A stretch of DNA of 60,000 nucleotides from Adiantum capillus-veneris (GCA_014529385.2 CM043942.1:105183141-105243140), one strand, 5' to 3'; shown: positions 36,517-48,955, numbered from the stretch's first letter. Made by a program: numbers and translations. Notes: generated by a model from the letters alone, not told the origin.

Positions 36517-37536
36517 ATGTCTGACGGTTTTAGTCAGATTGTTACTGAGAAGCTTGAGAAAAATAACTACCCTGCATGGAAGTTCAGAATAACAAATTTC
36601 CTAAAAGGAAAAGGTTATTGGGACTATGTAGAAGGAGACAATGAAAAGGAACCAGAGATTCCCGAGGCAAATGCTACAGCAGAACAAAGGAAAGATTTGA
36701 GGGACTGGCAACAAGGCCAGAGCAAAGTGATGTATTGGCTTTCTATGAGCATCACAGATGGCATGATGGGCTATCTACAGGATGTTGAAACCCCCGCCAT
36801 TGCATGGAGAAACTTAGGCAGAGTGTTCGAGGTGAACACCAAGGCCAGGAAGCTTCAACTAAAGTCGGATCTAAATCAGGTTAAGAGGAACAACCTCTCA
36901 ATCAATGATTATGCCTTGAAGATCAAGAGTATCATTGAGGCTCTTGGATCTATTAAAGTCTCAGTGGAAGACGATGACATTGTCCGTGCATGCTTGGATG
37001 GTTTAGGAGATGAGTATGTACATTTTAGGTCTTCCATGAATACAAGAGACGACATCCCCGTGTTCCAAGATTTGATTTCTATGCTTATTCTTGAGGAGAA
37101 GAACCTTGACACATCTTCTTCTCATGGCAGAAATAATTCTGAATAGGCCTTCTATTCTAACTCCAACAGAGGTAGAGGTAGAGGTCGTGGTCAAGGCCCA
37201 AGGGGTTGCAGGGGCCAATTTCTGGAAGGTCAATCAAATCAAAACAATACAGGTGGCAGGGGAAACCAGTCTCAAGGCGGGGGGAGTCAAAGAGGTCGTG
37301 GTGCAAGATCAAGCAGGTAGCAACATACTCCAGATAGCAGAGAATGTTGGACTTGTGGTGAAAGAGGTCACATGTCACGTGACTGTCCAAAGGGAAAAGC
37401 AAGTGGAAAGAGAGAACAGGGCAACTATGCATCTACTAGCAAAGATGCAGATGACAGCAAAAACGAGCGCATGTTTGTTATGCAGCATGTAATGAATACA
37501 ATGACTGCAGAGAATTCCACCCAAGATGATGTTTAG
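36517..37536 (+). pseudogene. Gag of element D with two in-frame TAG codons
   Basis: ATG at 36517 opens MSDGFSQIVTEKLEKNNYPA, a standard copia gag start (UBN2-like capsid). The frame stays open to TAG at 37144. It is then readable through an RGRGRG-rich basic segment, a second TAG at 37318 and the perfect knuckle CWTCGERGHMSRDC (37345-37386). A third TAG at 37534 lies at the protease entrance, where Trp is usual. Gag forms the particle and binds RNA. Confidence 0.88.
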
Positions 37537-40500
37537 TATGGGGATTCAAGTGCCTCTAATCACATGACGTCTCGTGGAGAGTGGTTTAGAGATATGCGCA
37601 AACCAGATGTGTCAGGCTATGTGCAGACAGGAGATGACACAGCTCACCCATTGCTCATGTAGGGGACATACCTCTAAATACGAAGAGTGGGAAATCAAAG
37701 TACTTAGCAAATGTACTTCATGTCCCAAACATTGCAAAGAATCTTGTTTCTGTTGGACAAATGGTTGAGCAGGGTTTGCACGTTCGCTTCAATCCAAATG
37801 GCTGTTATGTAGAAGATTTCCAGAATGGCTGTAAGCTGATCACAGAGGGCAAATGTGTGGGCAGAATGTTTACGCTGAATGTAGACATGCCTGAGGTAAA
37901 AGCTGCATTATTTGCACAGGGCACAGGTGTTGTGGCTGATGTTGACATTTGGCACAAACGCATTGGCCATGTCAATGAGCAGAGATTGCGCAGCATGCAA
38001 TCAAAATAGATTGTAAAAGGTTTGCCCAAATTCAAGGTGGATGGTATGCATAAAGTGTGTGCAGCATGCCAGTTTGGAAAACAGTCAAAGGGCTCATTTC
38101 CTCATGAGCGCAATGTATGTAAAAGGCCACTTGAGGTGGTGCACACAGATGTTTGGGGTCCAACCGATACTGCAAGTATACATGGTTGCAGGTATTATGT
38201 CTCTTTCATTGATGACCATACAAGGAAAGTATGGGTCTACTTCATGCGTAACAAAAGTGAAGTGTTTGGTCACTTTCAAGACTTCAAAGTCATGATTGAG
38301 AAGGAGACAGATATGCAAATCAATACATTGAGGTCAGATGGAGGGGGAGAGTACTTCTCCAATGATTTTTTAGATTTTCTGCGAATGCATGGTATACGCA
38401 GGCAGTTTACATGCCGATATACTCCACAACAGAATGGGGTCGCAGAAAGGAAAAACAGGCACATTGCAGAGGTTGCACGTGCATTGATGAATGAGAAGAA
38501 TATGCCTCATCATTTTTGGTTTGAAGCCGTAAATACAGCTGTGTACATTATGAACAGGACACCTACAGCTACGGTGCATGATGTAACACCTGAGGAAAAG
38601 TTTACAGGTACAAAGTCTGATTTGGCACACTTGAAAGTGTTTGGCTGTATAGCTTACGTGCATGTACCAGATGAGTTGCGTAGGAAATTGGATCCTGAAG
38701 CAGAGAAATGTATTCTTGTGGGATATTCCCTTGAACAAAAGGGGTACAGGTGCTACAATCCTACTACACGAGAATTACGAGTGAGCAGAGATGTAGTCTT
38801 TGATGAGATGAGCAGCTGGTACAGTAATGCACATGGCACTATTGGGGTTGATGTAAAAGATGATGTGGTTGTACAAAATGTGAGGCCACAGTCACAGGTT
38901 TTGAGTGGACCACAAGAGTCCTCTTCTCGTGGCTCTGTTGAGAAACCATGGAATGGTAGACTACGTACGCTGGTTACTCCACCAACAGGTACAGGGAATG
39001 TATCACGAAAAGGAAAGGAAAAGGTTGATGAACCTCCCTTTATGGCTGATGCATCATCAGGTTTTTCACATGTAGACATGGATTCAGATGGTTCTGAACA
39101 AAGTCTTGATGAGGAATTTGGAATTCCAGCTGTCAGGACACCTGGTGTAAGGAAAGTACAAGAAGATGCTAGAGGGCAAAGGAGTGACCCAGGACCACGC
39201 AGATCTAATAGAGTCAAAAATCCAGTTCAGAAATTGACTTATGATGGGTATCTAGCGCATCACCAAGCCTACATGGCTAAGGTGATACAGAATGTGGAGC
39301 CCACATGTTTTGAGGATGCAGTTGGAAATGTGCATTGGGATGATGCAATGAATGAAGAGATGGCTGCATTGGAAGCAAATGACACATGGGAGTTGGTGCC
39401 ATTGCCAAGTGGCAAGAAAGCTATTGGTTGTAAATGGGTGTATAAAACCAAGCATAAGGCTGATGGTAACATTGAGCGTCACAAGGCAAGGCTGGTCGCA
39501 AAGGGTTATGCACAGACGTATGGCATAGACTATGAGGAGACCTTTGCTCCGTGGCAAAGATGACGACTGTGAGAGCTGTCATAGTAGTGGCTGCATCTAG
39601 AGGATGGATTATGTATCAAATGGATGTAAAGAATGCCTTCTTGAATGGTGAGTTGCAAGAGGAAGTGTATATGGATCAGCCACCTGGTTATGTCGATCCA
39701 TGTTACCCAGATTATGTATGCAGACTTCTCAAAGCTTTGTATGGTTTGAAGCAGGGCTCTAGAGCATGGTATGACAGGATTGCCAAGTATCTTGTCAGTA
39801 TTGGTTTTAGGAGAGCTCATGCTGATCATTCACTCTATGTACGTAGAGTGATGTGGGGATTGTGGTCATTACCATATATGTAGATGACCCTATTATTGTT
39901 GGTGACAATGCTATGGAGATTGACCATGTGAAGGGTCTTCTCAAACAGGAGTTTGAAATGAAAGATTTGGGCGAGTTGCGCTACTTTCTTGGCATTGAGG
40001 TGATCAGGACTCCAGAGGGTGTATGGCTATCACAGAGACAGTATGCTTTGGACATGTTGTCAAAGTATGGTATGGCTGATTGTAAGCCAATTTCTATTCC
40101 CTTGGATGTGAATGCAAAGCTGAGTGTAGAGAAGGGTGATGTTGTTGAGGATGTCAACATGTATAGGAAGATTGTGGGTAGTCTAATCTACTTGACTATC
40201 ACGAGGCCAGACTTGAGCTACACAATAGGCTTGGAGAGTCAGTTCATGCAGCTTCCGAGGAAGCCACATTTGGATGGAGTACGACGCACACTTAGGTATG
40301 TGCAAGGTACTCTTGACTACGCATTGTTCTATGTAGCAGATGCACCATTAGCATTGTATAGGTATACAAATGCAGATTGGGCAGGTAGAATTGTTGATAG
40401 GAGATCTACGAGTGGCTTCATGTTCTCTTTTGGGAGTGCTGCTGTTACTTGGAGCAACAAAAAGCAGCCTACGGTTGCTTTATCGAGCACAGAGGCCGAG

Positions 40501-40863
40501 TACAGAGGTGCAGCAGTTGCGGCGTGCGAGGTAGCTTGGCTAAGCACATTACTTGAGGACTTGGGAGTGCAGGTGGACCAGCAGATTTTCATCCATTGTG
40601 ACAACCTCAGCAGCATGCAGTTGGCTAGGAACCCAGTGTTCCATGCCAGGACCAAACACATAGAGGTCCATTACCACTACGTTCGAGAGCGAGTGTTGGC
40701 GGGCGACATCGACTTGGTCTACGTCAGCACAGAGGAGCAGATAGCGGATATCTTTACTAAGGCCCTCGGAGCTGAGAAGCTTCGACATGTTCGGACTATG
40801 CTTGGACTCTGCGACATGCAGAGCTTGAGGGGGAGTGTTGAGATGTCGAGCTCTACACCTTGA
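37537..40863 (+). pseudogene. Pol of element D (protease, integrase, RT, RNase H)
   Basis: The protease remnant YGDSSASNHMT has Ser in place of the Gly of DSGAS. A frameshift near 37655 follows. The GAG-pre-integrase block (37761-38009) has WHKRIGH and ends in a fourth TAG at 38007. The integrase (38022 on) keeps HTDVWGP, LRSDGGGEY and NGVAERKNR, so its D-D-E triad is intact. RT begins near 39300. One-base shifts occur near 39553 (EETFAP) and near 39850, and TIYVDD is kept at 39874. RNase H (to 40863) has NADWAGR, SSTEAEYRGA and ARTKHIEVHYH. Domain order integrase before RT is the copia signature. Confidence 0.93.
40825..40835 (+). promoter_or_regulatory. Polypurine tract of element D
   Basis: TTGAGGGGGAG ends where the 3' LTR begins. 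Confidence 0.88.
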
Positions 40864-41159
40864 GCTGGCGTCCACTACGGGTCTTGGCCGCTTACGGCAT
40901 TTACTCACTGGCGTGTTAGGTGACCGACACGGAGGATCTCTGCCAGTGATTCTACAGCTGGACTACATTTATAGTGCCAACCTAGTACGCTTCTAGTGAG
41001 TTCACACTTAGTGACCGCATGTACATATGTGCTACTTTTCATCTTTAACACTTAGTCATTTTTTGTACTCTCTTTTCTGAGAAGAAGAAGAAGAAGCTTT
41101 CCATCTCTGTGTGCTTTGTGCTTGTCTTGTGTAGCTCTCTTGCAGTCTCATTCTTAACA
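40836..41159 (+). repeat. 3' LTR of element D
   Basis: Same 324-bp length as the 5' LTR with 11 substitutions. It is followed by the TTTTT duplication. Confidence 0.95.
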
Positions 41160-41164
41160 TTTTT

Positions 41165-41950
41165 TTGGGTGTTTCGCAACCCGGTTTTACTCTCAAATTT
41201 TTGACTTTTTTGGTCTTTTTTTCTGACCAAGCTATGGAATATAGCGTGTGATAGCTCAAATCGGAGCGTCTTGGTCAGAGGGACGTGGCGTGCTTTACAG
41301 TCCTAGATTTGGTTACTTTATGTCCTCGGAATCCTTGAAATAGACTTTTACTAGTTGGGCACAAGGCTCAAAAAAGTCCAAGGGTGCAAGTGTGAAGGGG
41401 AGGGAGGAAGACTTATCCCACATGCCCTCATTCCTCTTGGGGGAGTAGACTATATATATAGTATTGAGTCTATTCTATATCATAAGAGCGAAGATGAGGC
41501 TTGGGCTTGGGCTTGGGCTTGGGGGAATGATCTCAATCATTCTGTTAATGTACAGTTTTTTTAAATTTATTTTCATTTTTGGATTGCTTTTTTATTTTCA
41601 CTTTTTTTTAAATAGCTAGAAATCCAAAAAATTACAAAAAGCATAGGAAATTGTAGATTTTATACAGAGGATTGCAGCCAACGTAGTAAATTACAAAAAA
41701 AGAAAAATCTAAATTCTAAAAATTGTTGGAAATACAGACAATGCAACAAATTCTTGTAAAATACAAAATTACAAAAAACACAAAACTCTGATGCAAAACT
41801 TCCAGAATGCAAGAATTACTTCAAAATAACAACAGATCTAACCCTACCCCTAACATTTCCTCAGCCAAACAATAGATCTGCAGAAAGCATCAAATAAAAA
41901 TTTGTAGGAAGGACAATAAACAATTGTGTCACAAGCTAAACGCACAGTGC
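41165..41950 (-). other. 5' leader of element B
   Basis: Non-coding sequence between the primer site and the point where D inserted. It has a short TTGGGC hexamer run at 41499-41525 and AT-rich stretches. No protein domain is seen. Confidence 0.6.
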
Positions 41951-41969
41951 CTCCCCGGCAATGGTGCCA
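41951..41969 (-). promoter_or_regulatory. Primer-binding site of element B, tRNA-Asp type
   Basis: The minus strand reads TGGCACCATTGCCGGGGAG four bases inside the LTR. It is close to the TGGCGCCGTTGCCGGGGA site attributed to tRNA-Asp in Athila-like elements. Confidence 0.85.
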
Positions 41970-41973
41970 AAAA

Positions 41974-42583
41974 TGTCGTATCGTTGGGGACTTGTTGTGC
42001 GCTACGTGTGAGCCACTAAGGCTATAAATATGCAACCCATGAGCGGGGAAGCTTGGGAATGAAAACGGTGTGTCACTCACCTCTGTCTTTCTGTCGTCGC
42101 ACAAATCTGGCGTTGTTGTGAAGAGGGAGCCTGCCGATATTGCTGCTCAACCATTTGACCGCGTCCAATGCTACCGTAAGGCTCAATTGCATACATACAC
42201 ACACACACACACACACACACACTCATGAGCACACAATGGAGAAGGAGATAGAGATAAGGCAAGAGCACTCTCTTTAGCATGCACCTCTCAGAATGAGGGA
42301 TTTAGGTCACAATGACCCTTTTACATGGGTTTGGCCCATTCACACATTGGTGTCCATACTGGTAAATCAACATAAAAGTTACTGTCAATTGAGATATGTG
42401 CTGCGCTTCTCATCGACGATCTCCCAATCACCTATAGGACTGACAAGCCCGGTCCCTGACTCAAAACAATGTGATATCCTTGGATGTTAATTGGGCCGAC
42501 GTCTAGCCTCATATTCGCCCAATGCTGACTCCACTGTATGACTCGTAAAACATCATCATACAGGTCTCCATCATTGGTTAACA
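41974..42583 (-). repeat. 5' LTR of element B
   Basis: Starts TGTCGTATCGTTGGGG and ends GGTTAACA on the + strand; 610 bp. It has a CA run at 42194-42223. The length difference to the other LTR is mostly the CT microsatellite. Confidence 0.9.
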
Positions 42584-42588
42584 GCTTC
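42584..42588. repeat. Target-site duplication GCTTC of element B, right
   Basis: Matches 18489-18493 exactly, joining two sites 24 kb apart as one insertion. Confidence 0.9.
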
Positions 42589-44075
42589 AAAGAATGACTG
42601 CCCGCCAAACGGCCGCCAAAGGGGGCCCCAAGGGTAAATGCATGAGTGGGAAAGGAAAAATAAAAGCACAGGTAGGGAATGAGGGCACATCGAGGAACAA
42701 AAGAGCTTGTAGAGGCTTGGATGGGGCTCAAACAACGGTGATCATGAAATGAAAGTTGATCAACATCCCTCGGGTGCTCTTGTTTAGTGTCATATTTGCA
42801 AATTTTGGTCCACCTCGATCGTTGCTATGCCACATCATCAACGTTGTTTCCCACAGCCCAAGCAATGATGACATTGTTTTTTCTTAGGGAGGGGACACTA
42901 TATATATAAAAAGGAATTTTGGGCATGCAATAAGGGAGAATAATAACATCAAAGAGAAGGGGGAAGCGAGGCTTGGTGGTAAGGGAAGAAGGGGGTTGAG
43001 CACAAAGGTATCTCCCTCGCTCTGTCTCTTTCCTTCTCGACTATCCTCTCTCTTTCTCTTGACTAAGCAAGAGGAGGTGAAGCCCATAGGTAGTGAAGGG
43101 CAAAGGAGAACTTGACGGAATTTGAAGAAAGAAAAGAGAGCAAGAGGAGGAGAGTTCCTGAGAGAGGCAATTAAGGCAGTGGGGAAAGCAATTAGAAGAG
43201 AAATTTTGGGGATCTTCTTGAAGGCAATCAAAGAGCAGTTGCTTGTTTTTTTGGCACAAGGGGAGGTAAGCTTTTGAGAAAGGGTACAAGGAGCTCAGGG
43301 AGGAGCAATTGGAGCTTGAATTTTTGGCAACACAAGACAAGAAGTAAGGAGCTCAAGGAGAGCTATCAGGATAAGATTAGGCAATCAAAAAATGCCACAT
43401 AGAGATAGTTTGCAAAGCTTTTGATGATAATTGAATCATGAAGAATGACACAGAGAACATGAATGAAGTTTGCAGAATTCAAGGGGAAATTGAAGCAATC
43501 AGAGTGGCATGGAGGAGATTTCCATCACCATCATCAATTTAAACTTGATTAATCATCTTGTTAAGGTACCAAGCTGTTAACGGCTTGCTTAATCTTATAA
43601 AGGGAGCTTAAACTCCTAGTTATCAATTAACCCAAGTGACAGTGTCTTTAATGACCCGCCTTGGCTAATGATTAAGCTGTACTTAAGACTCTACTCAAGT
43701 TAACGATGATTACAATTATTGCCAAAGCTTTTAGTTTCTGTTGTTCTCTCTCTCACACACCTCCCACAGCCATGGGCCCCTCTCCTTCCCCACTCACATT
43801 TCGAACACATATCCCCCGACAACAAAATATGTGCCTTTCCCTATAGTCTTGTTGTACCATCCAAGAAAACACAGACACATGGAGGTTTGGACGTAGATTA
43901 CGAACCTTGCAGTCCTGTCAATTTTGATTCATACTTGAATACTACTTCACTATAGTTTGTACAACAAAAATCTCACAACCTAATTGAGTGCAATATGTAA
44001 ACTATGGTGGAGATTCAACATAATGTCTTTTTAGATTTATAATAAACGAAAGCCATGCATACATTGTAATCAATG

Positions 44076-44325
44076 TGTTCCAAGAGACAACCATTTTTAC
44101 ATAAAGGTCATCAAGAACTTTATGTGCTTAGGGGCATAACATTTGACATACATATCAATTAAAGCATTACATTTGGCATACATATCGTGCATAAATCAAC
44201 TTGTTCCAAGAGACATCCATTTTTACATAAAGGTCATCAGGAACTTTATGTGCTTAGGGGCATAACATTTGACATACATATTGATTAAAGCATTACATTT
44301 GACGATACATATCGATTAAAGCACT
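44076..44325. repeat. Tandem duplication, period 126 bp
   Basis: TGTTCCAAGAGACA starts units at 44076 and 44202. Both run through TTTTTACATAAAGGTCATCA and GGGGCATAACATTTGACATA with few changes. Confidence 0.92.
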
Positions 44326-44960
44326 GCCATGCACAACATGACTCTCCAACAACCATTTATCTCTTTCTAGTCCGCATTGCAACTCAATGTCCTAGAAACA
44401 AAGGAATTCTATTGATAAATGATGCGTATTAAGTCCACGCATATGAGTGATATAAAGCACATGAGGACTTTTCTCCCCCATGAACAATTAAGGGCACAAG
44501 CAGAATCAATGATGGCAAGGGAGAAGAGCACCCAGGGTAGAATATGCAGGATGCAAGGAGGAGAATTCTACTAGACTTGTTGCAATCAACATCTGAAAAA
44601 ACTCAAAGAGGGAGTTAGTGGTAGAGGCTATACGTCGGGATTGCTCCCTAATACCCATAGAGGCATGTCATGAAATAGTTTTTCAATGAAGTAAATATTA
44701 CCTAGTAATGCCCTTCTTTCTTAATGACTAGGACATTGAATTGAAAATCGGCATACATGTAGGTATTCACATCTTGTGGATTAGTCTAAGGTCTTGATGC
44801 ATTGTCTTGAACACACTCAAAAGGGATTATATCTAGTTTGAAATGTTACTTATTATCTATGCTTAAACCAATCATGTTGTAGATTCTCAACCAAATGAAG
44901 GTTGAAAAGTTTGGTCCTGCCCTAGAGCTTGATTGCGATGTCCAAAAAGGGATGCACGTT

Positions 44961-44961
<1 letters not shown>

Positions 44962-45023
<62 letters not shown>
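44962..45023. repeat. (CT)n microsatellite
   Basis: About 31 CT units followed by a C run. Confidence 0.95.
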
Positions 45024-45026
<3 letters not shown>

Positions 45027-45640
45027 CCCCATCCAACAACACACTCACTAGAAATTTTTTCCATGGAATTCAATAGCTATGTTATCTATAGGGCTACCCC
45101 ACAAGACTCAACACTTGAAATTCAATCGTACTTCCAAAAATTGGGTAGAATTGGAGTAGTCAATTGAAAGAGTGTCAAAATTGATGTTGAGAATTTTGTA
45201 TAGATGTCAATTTAAAGAGTGTCCAAAGTTTTTACTACCTTGTTGGATATGTTTCTTTTACTAGGAGGAAAGATTACATCCAAACCCCAAGAAGGGGATA
45301 TGGATGGAAAAAGTTCAGGTAAGGATGCATGGAATGGTGAATCCTCTACTTTGAGGAGGAGGGATCAGATACAACTTTGTCATTGGATGGAGGTGGATCC
45401 CGTACAACTAGCAGTAAGGAGCCAATTTTGATGATAGTAGATAGGAGTGTAGATAGTGATGACTACATCGACGGTGGTGGTGATAGAGCCTTGGGAATAG
45501 GGGGTGTTGATTATATAAGATTTGGCATATGTTGGTGATATTCTAGGTGTTGCCAGATGTGCAAGCAAAGACAATATCCTTTGACCCTGCTTGTAGATTG
45601 GCAACACTGTTGGCAAGGCATTTTTTCTAGAATTGTTAAA

Positions 45641-45885
45641 TGTGTTAGTTAGCATACCCAGTATGTTAGTTAGTATGCTAGTTAGCATGCCATGTATACC
45701 TCCAAGCATGCTTAGTTGGCACACCAAATATTATAGTTGGTATGTTCAATATGCTAACTAGCATACCCTGTAAGCTATGTAGCATAATTCTACTATTCTC
45801 AGGTTGTAATTATAATTCCATGTATTCTAGTTAGCATACCCAATATGTTAGTTAACATACCCAATATGCTAGTTGGCATACCCGC
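45641..45885. repeat. Minisatellite of TAGTTAGCATACCCAATATG type
   Basis: Units of about 20-23 bp mix GTTAGTTAGCATACCC, ATGCTAGTTGGCATACCC and their near-inverse ATGCTAACTAGCATACCC. Two clusters (45641-45775 and 45825-45885) flank a unique stretch. Confidence 0.8.
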
Positions 45886-46646
45886 TTGACATAAACTATT
45901 ACCTAATTTACTAGTTAATGGTTAGCTTATCCTTTTGAACACAATGATTGGACCTCACTTATAGGTTGGATATCAGATAGTTGTGAACCCTGCTTATATC
46001 ACAAGTAGCATTTTATGTCTACTTCTTGATTTTTTTAAAGCCACTTTAGACTGTTTGTAGCTTTAGCACACTTTAGCCTTTTTTGTTGGAAAGGGGGTGT
46101 TTCATCGCAAACCTAGATTATCAATGGCATAAACTTTGATGTATGTTGATTCATAATTTACCTAATGACTGGTTATTAGTACCTTCTACTAACTAGCATG
46201 TGCTGATGCTGTTTAACTAGGAAGGATTTAGCATTTTGTAAATTCCTCAAACTAACCAATCAGTTGCATGGTTTTAATTTTTTTGAGTAAACCATAGATG
46301 GTTTGGCCTAAGATGGTTTATTTTTAGATTTCATCACAAAACAAGAACATCTTAAAACAAAAAAATGGGGCTTCATGGGATACAAGATGGGTAAGACACT
46401 TGGATCAGAAGGGGTGACGGCCTTTTGATCAGAATTTAATCTAATTATTATGTATAATTTCCTTTAAAAATTGGGTTAACTAGCTATTTTTACATCCTAT
46501 TATTAAAATACCACTTGGATTAGAATGGGTGATGGCCTTCTAATCACAAGCCTAAGAAGTATTTTATAGAATATTTTTGAAACACGCATTTTAAACCTGA
46601 TGAGGAGGGTCTTAGCGGATTGACTAAACGGGCATCCACCTAGCTA

Positions 46647-46796
46647 GACACGTAGCCGAACACCACATTTTGTACTCTATTATTTTGCAAGTTTAGTGAT
46701 ACTCTATGTAAATCCTGATTCCAGAGTAGCAGGTCAATTCCCTGAGGACACGTAGCCAAACACCACATTTTGTACTCTATTATTTTTCCAGGCAAC
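46647..46796. repeat. Spaced direct repeat, 100 bp apart
   Basis: GACACGTAGCC[G/A]AACACCAC with TTTTGTACTCTATTATTTT occurs at about 46647 and 46747. Confidence 0.85.
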
Positions 46797-48063
46797 TGAT
46801 CGTTGAGTGGTGGTTTGCTTGTTGAGTTGTTGCGTTATCTTGTTAGGTTCATTTCTTAAGATTGACAACCTCAAAGAGTCTTCGTGCCCCAGCTGTGTCA
46901 CTTCCCTGAGTATTGGCATTATGTTAGTGCCAAATAGCTATGCTACAAACATCCGTTGCGCAACGACTCGCTAAGAGAGGAGCAATGTCCTCCAAGTCTC
47001 ATTGTGGCATTATCATTATATCTTTTTGGGAATGGATACTTGCTGATTCAAACTCTTTATGAATGGTAGGTATAAGTTTAAAAAGGTTGTAAGTAGTACA
47101 TGGATAACAACAAATAGGTTCATTGACACTTGTAATACATATTCAAGGCTAACAAAGGCTAAAAAATCTGTTGTCTTGTTTATATGGATGGAGGTGAGGA
47201 CTCTATCTTTAATTAGGATCTTTTTAGCTTTGTTGTTGTCCATCATCGTTGAAATTGGCCTTTGTCACTTTAGTATCAGTTGTTCTTAACTATCTTATGT
47301 ACAAATTACTAGAATGATACCTCATTCTCATTATGGTGTACAAAAATGAATCAAAGACTGAGTCGTTTTTGTGATAATCCTTGTCCTTTGTCTAAAGTAG
47401 TTGTCTTTACTTGGTGAGCCAAAGGGTCTTTTTGCAGTATATAAATGCAGAAGCCACCATGTGCATTAGATTTATTTAATTTTTTTAAACCTTGCTTCCA
47501 TGAAAAGCTCTAAAAAAAACTCCATCGTGAAAAACTACCAAGTGAATGAGATAAAAAATCACTTTGCATTGCAATTCGATCTTCTATTCACAGATCATCA
47601 AGTTGATGGTACTTTGAATGCTTGCAAACGTGCCCGGGGAGGTCACCTAATAAAAATGTGACCTATCACGTGAGTTCAACAGAAGGGTATTTAAAGTTCT
47701 TGAAACTTACAGAAATATATATACAGAAGGGCATTATTTTTTCAAATTTGAAGAAAAGTTACATATTTTAAAAGAAAAGGGTACATTATATTCTTAACAA
47801 AATTCACAGATAAGGGGTTTTACAAACATGTCTTGAACGCACGTGATATGGTAGTTTTACACACAGTGAACCCCCCGAGCAAACGTGATGAGCACTCATA
47901 TATTTTGTGCGATCAACCCATGGCAGAGGTCTATTCTAGTGCTATTGAAACAGAAGATATTAGGTTTGAATCAATGATTAGTTGGCCTAATCTGGAGTGG
48001 AATCACCAACACTCAATGCTCAACACATTTTTTTTACTAATGCTATCAGGCTAATAGCGATGC

Positions 48064-48405
48064 AGGCGACAGAGACCGAAGAAAGGGAACGAGTACATCA
48101 AAGTGGACATGAGGGCAGAAAAGCTTAGCAGGATTGATCAAACCAAAGCTTATGATGGTTATCCTCAGATAATTAAGCCAGTGGCTTCATTGCTAGCTAC
48201 TTGTGCTTTTAGCAAAGTGTGTGACTGGATTAGTGGCAGACAGCTTAATGTCAAGGGAAAGGCATTGGGGAATATTTCCACTAGTGCAAGTCATGGTTTA
48301 ATGAGTCTTTGGCTTCAGTCGCACTCCTCATCCAGCTCTATTGATAGACTATCTGTAAATTTGATGAGACAAGCATTTTGGAACAATCAAAAACATCTCT
48401 CATGA
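48064..48405 (+). pseudogene. Open frame of unknown function, 5' part of a decayed gene
   Basis: The frame runs RRQRPKKGNEYIKVDMRAEK ... to a Ser-rich stretch (LQSHSSSSS) and a stop at 48403. It is preceded by a pyrimidine-rich tract and ATGCTATCAG, a fair 3' splice-site match at about 48050. Residue composition looks coding and no retroelement motif is present. Another frame takes over at 48401 and stays mostly open, so the two are probably parts of one gene. I do not recognise the family. Confidence 0.4.
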
Positions 48406-48710
48406 CCAGTTCAATGCAGAATCTAGTGTCCACGGGAGTTGGTTAATGTGTAGCTCCAAGGAGATGCAACAGCATTGCAACAAAAGTCAAGTAGTAAACC
48501 ATGCAGGTGCCTACGCTGCCGACCAGGTGAAAAAGAATAGTCAAAGAGAAGAAGAAAAATTAGCTAATTCTTTTTTCCACACAAAGTGATTTGCAGATGT
48601 TGGAGAAGCTAACGAACACGGACTGCGAAGTAATGGAAATTTTGGAGACAAGCATACAAATATGCCAACACCTATTAGCCTCCAAGAGTAGTTTCACGGT
48701 TTCCCATTCA

Positions 48711-48715
48711 ACAAC
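48711..48715. repeat. Target-site duplication ACAAC of element E, left
   Basis: Matches 53871-53875. Confidence 0.92.
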
Positions 48716-48943
48716 TGTTGGAATTAGGGTTGCAAAGAAACACACACAGCTTGGACAAGATGAAGGAAGCTCAAGGCACACAATAGAGAGTGTGTTACTT
48801 AGTGTGCAATGGAAAGATAGATAGCCCTAGAGTGATGGGCGTATATACAATGCACGGGGGAAAAAAACCTCCTAAAGAGGGAAAAAATGCCCCGACGGTC
48901 CTAGTGTGTTCACACACATCAATACCACATGTATACGGTAACA
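48716..48943 (-). repeat. 3' LTR of element E
   Basis: TGTTGGAATTAGGG at one end and ATACGGTAACA at the other on the + strand. Confidence 0.95.
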
Positions 48944-48955
48944 AATCCCCCCTGG
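48944..48955 (-). promoter_or_regulatory. Polypurine tract of element E
   Basis: The minus strand reads CCAGGGGGGATT next to the 3' LTR. Confidence 0.85.

Larger units (their letters stand above)
35953..41159 (+). mobile_element. Copia element D, nested in B, both LTRs present
   Basis: Two 324-bp LTRs (35953-36276 and 40836-41159) flank a complete internal region on the + strand. TTTTT lies on both outer sides (35948-35952 and 41160-41164). My hand alignment finds 11 differences between the LTRs (about 3.4 percent), so the insertion is fairly young. Gag-pol is full length but carries four in-frame TAG codons and several frameshifts. Confidence 0.95.
18494..42583 (-). mobile_element. Gypsy element B, 24 kb with nested insertions
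   Basis: Two LTRs (18494-19164 and 41974-42583), a tRNA-Asp primer site, a polypurine tract and a GCTTC duplication bound one minus-strand element. Removing nested C (20646-27533) and D (35953-41159) leaves about 12 kb. Domain order is gag with several zinc knuckles, protease, RT, RNase H, integrase, then a 3' extension with a second retropepsin-like domain. Primer type, FLDDLCVYS in RT and NGSKFKRYYDP at the integrase end resemble Athila-like gypsy elements. The LTRs are visibly more diverged from each other than those of D or E, so B is the older insertion. Confidence 0.92.
42589..48050. other. Intergenic DNA with duplications, no gene supported
   Basis: The stretch holds a 126-bp tandem duplication (44076-44325), a CT microsatellite (44962-45023), a minisatellite (45641-45885) and short spaced duplications near 46398/46510 and 46647/46747. 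Open frames such as 45219-45431 and 47833-48054 on the + strand show no recognisable domain. The second may belong to the decayed gene that follows. Confidence 0.5.

Noticed and set aside
38022-39563. A host gene of 513 codons
   Set aside because: It contains copia integrase and RT motifs and lies between the LTRs of element D.
41499-41525. TTGGGC hexamer run as an interstitial telomere repeat
   Set aside because: The unit is not the plant TTTAGGG repeat, and it lies in the leader of element B.
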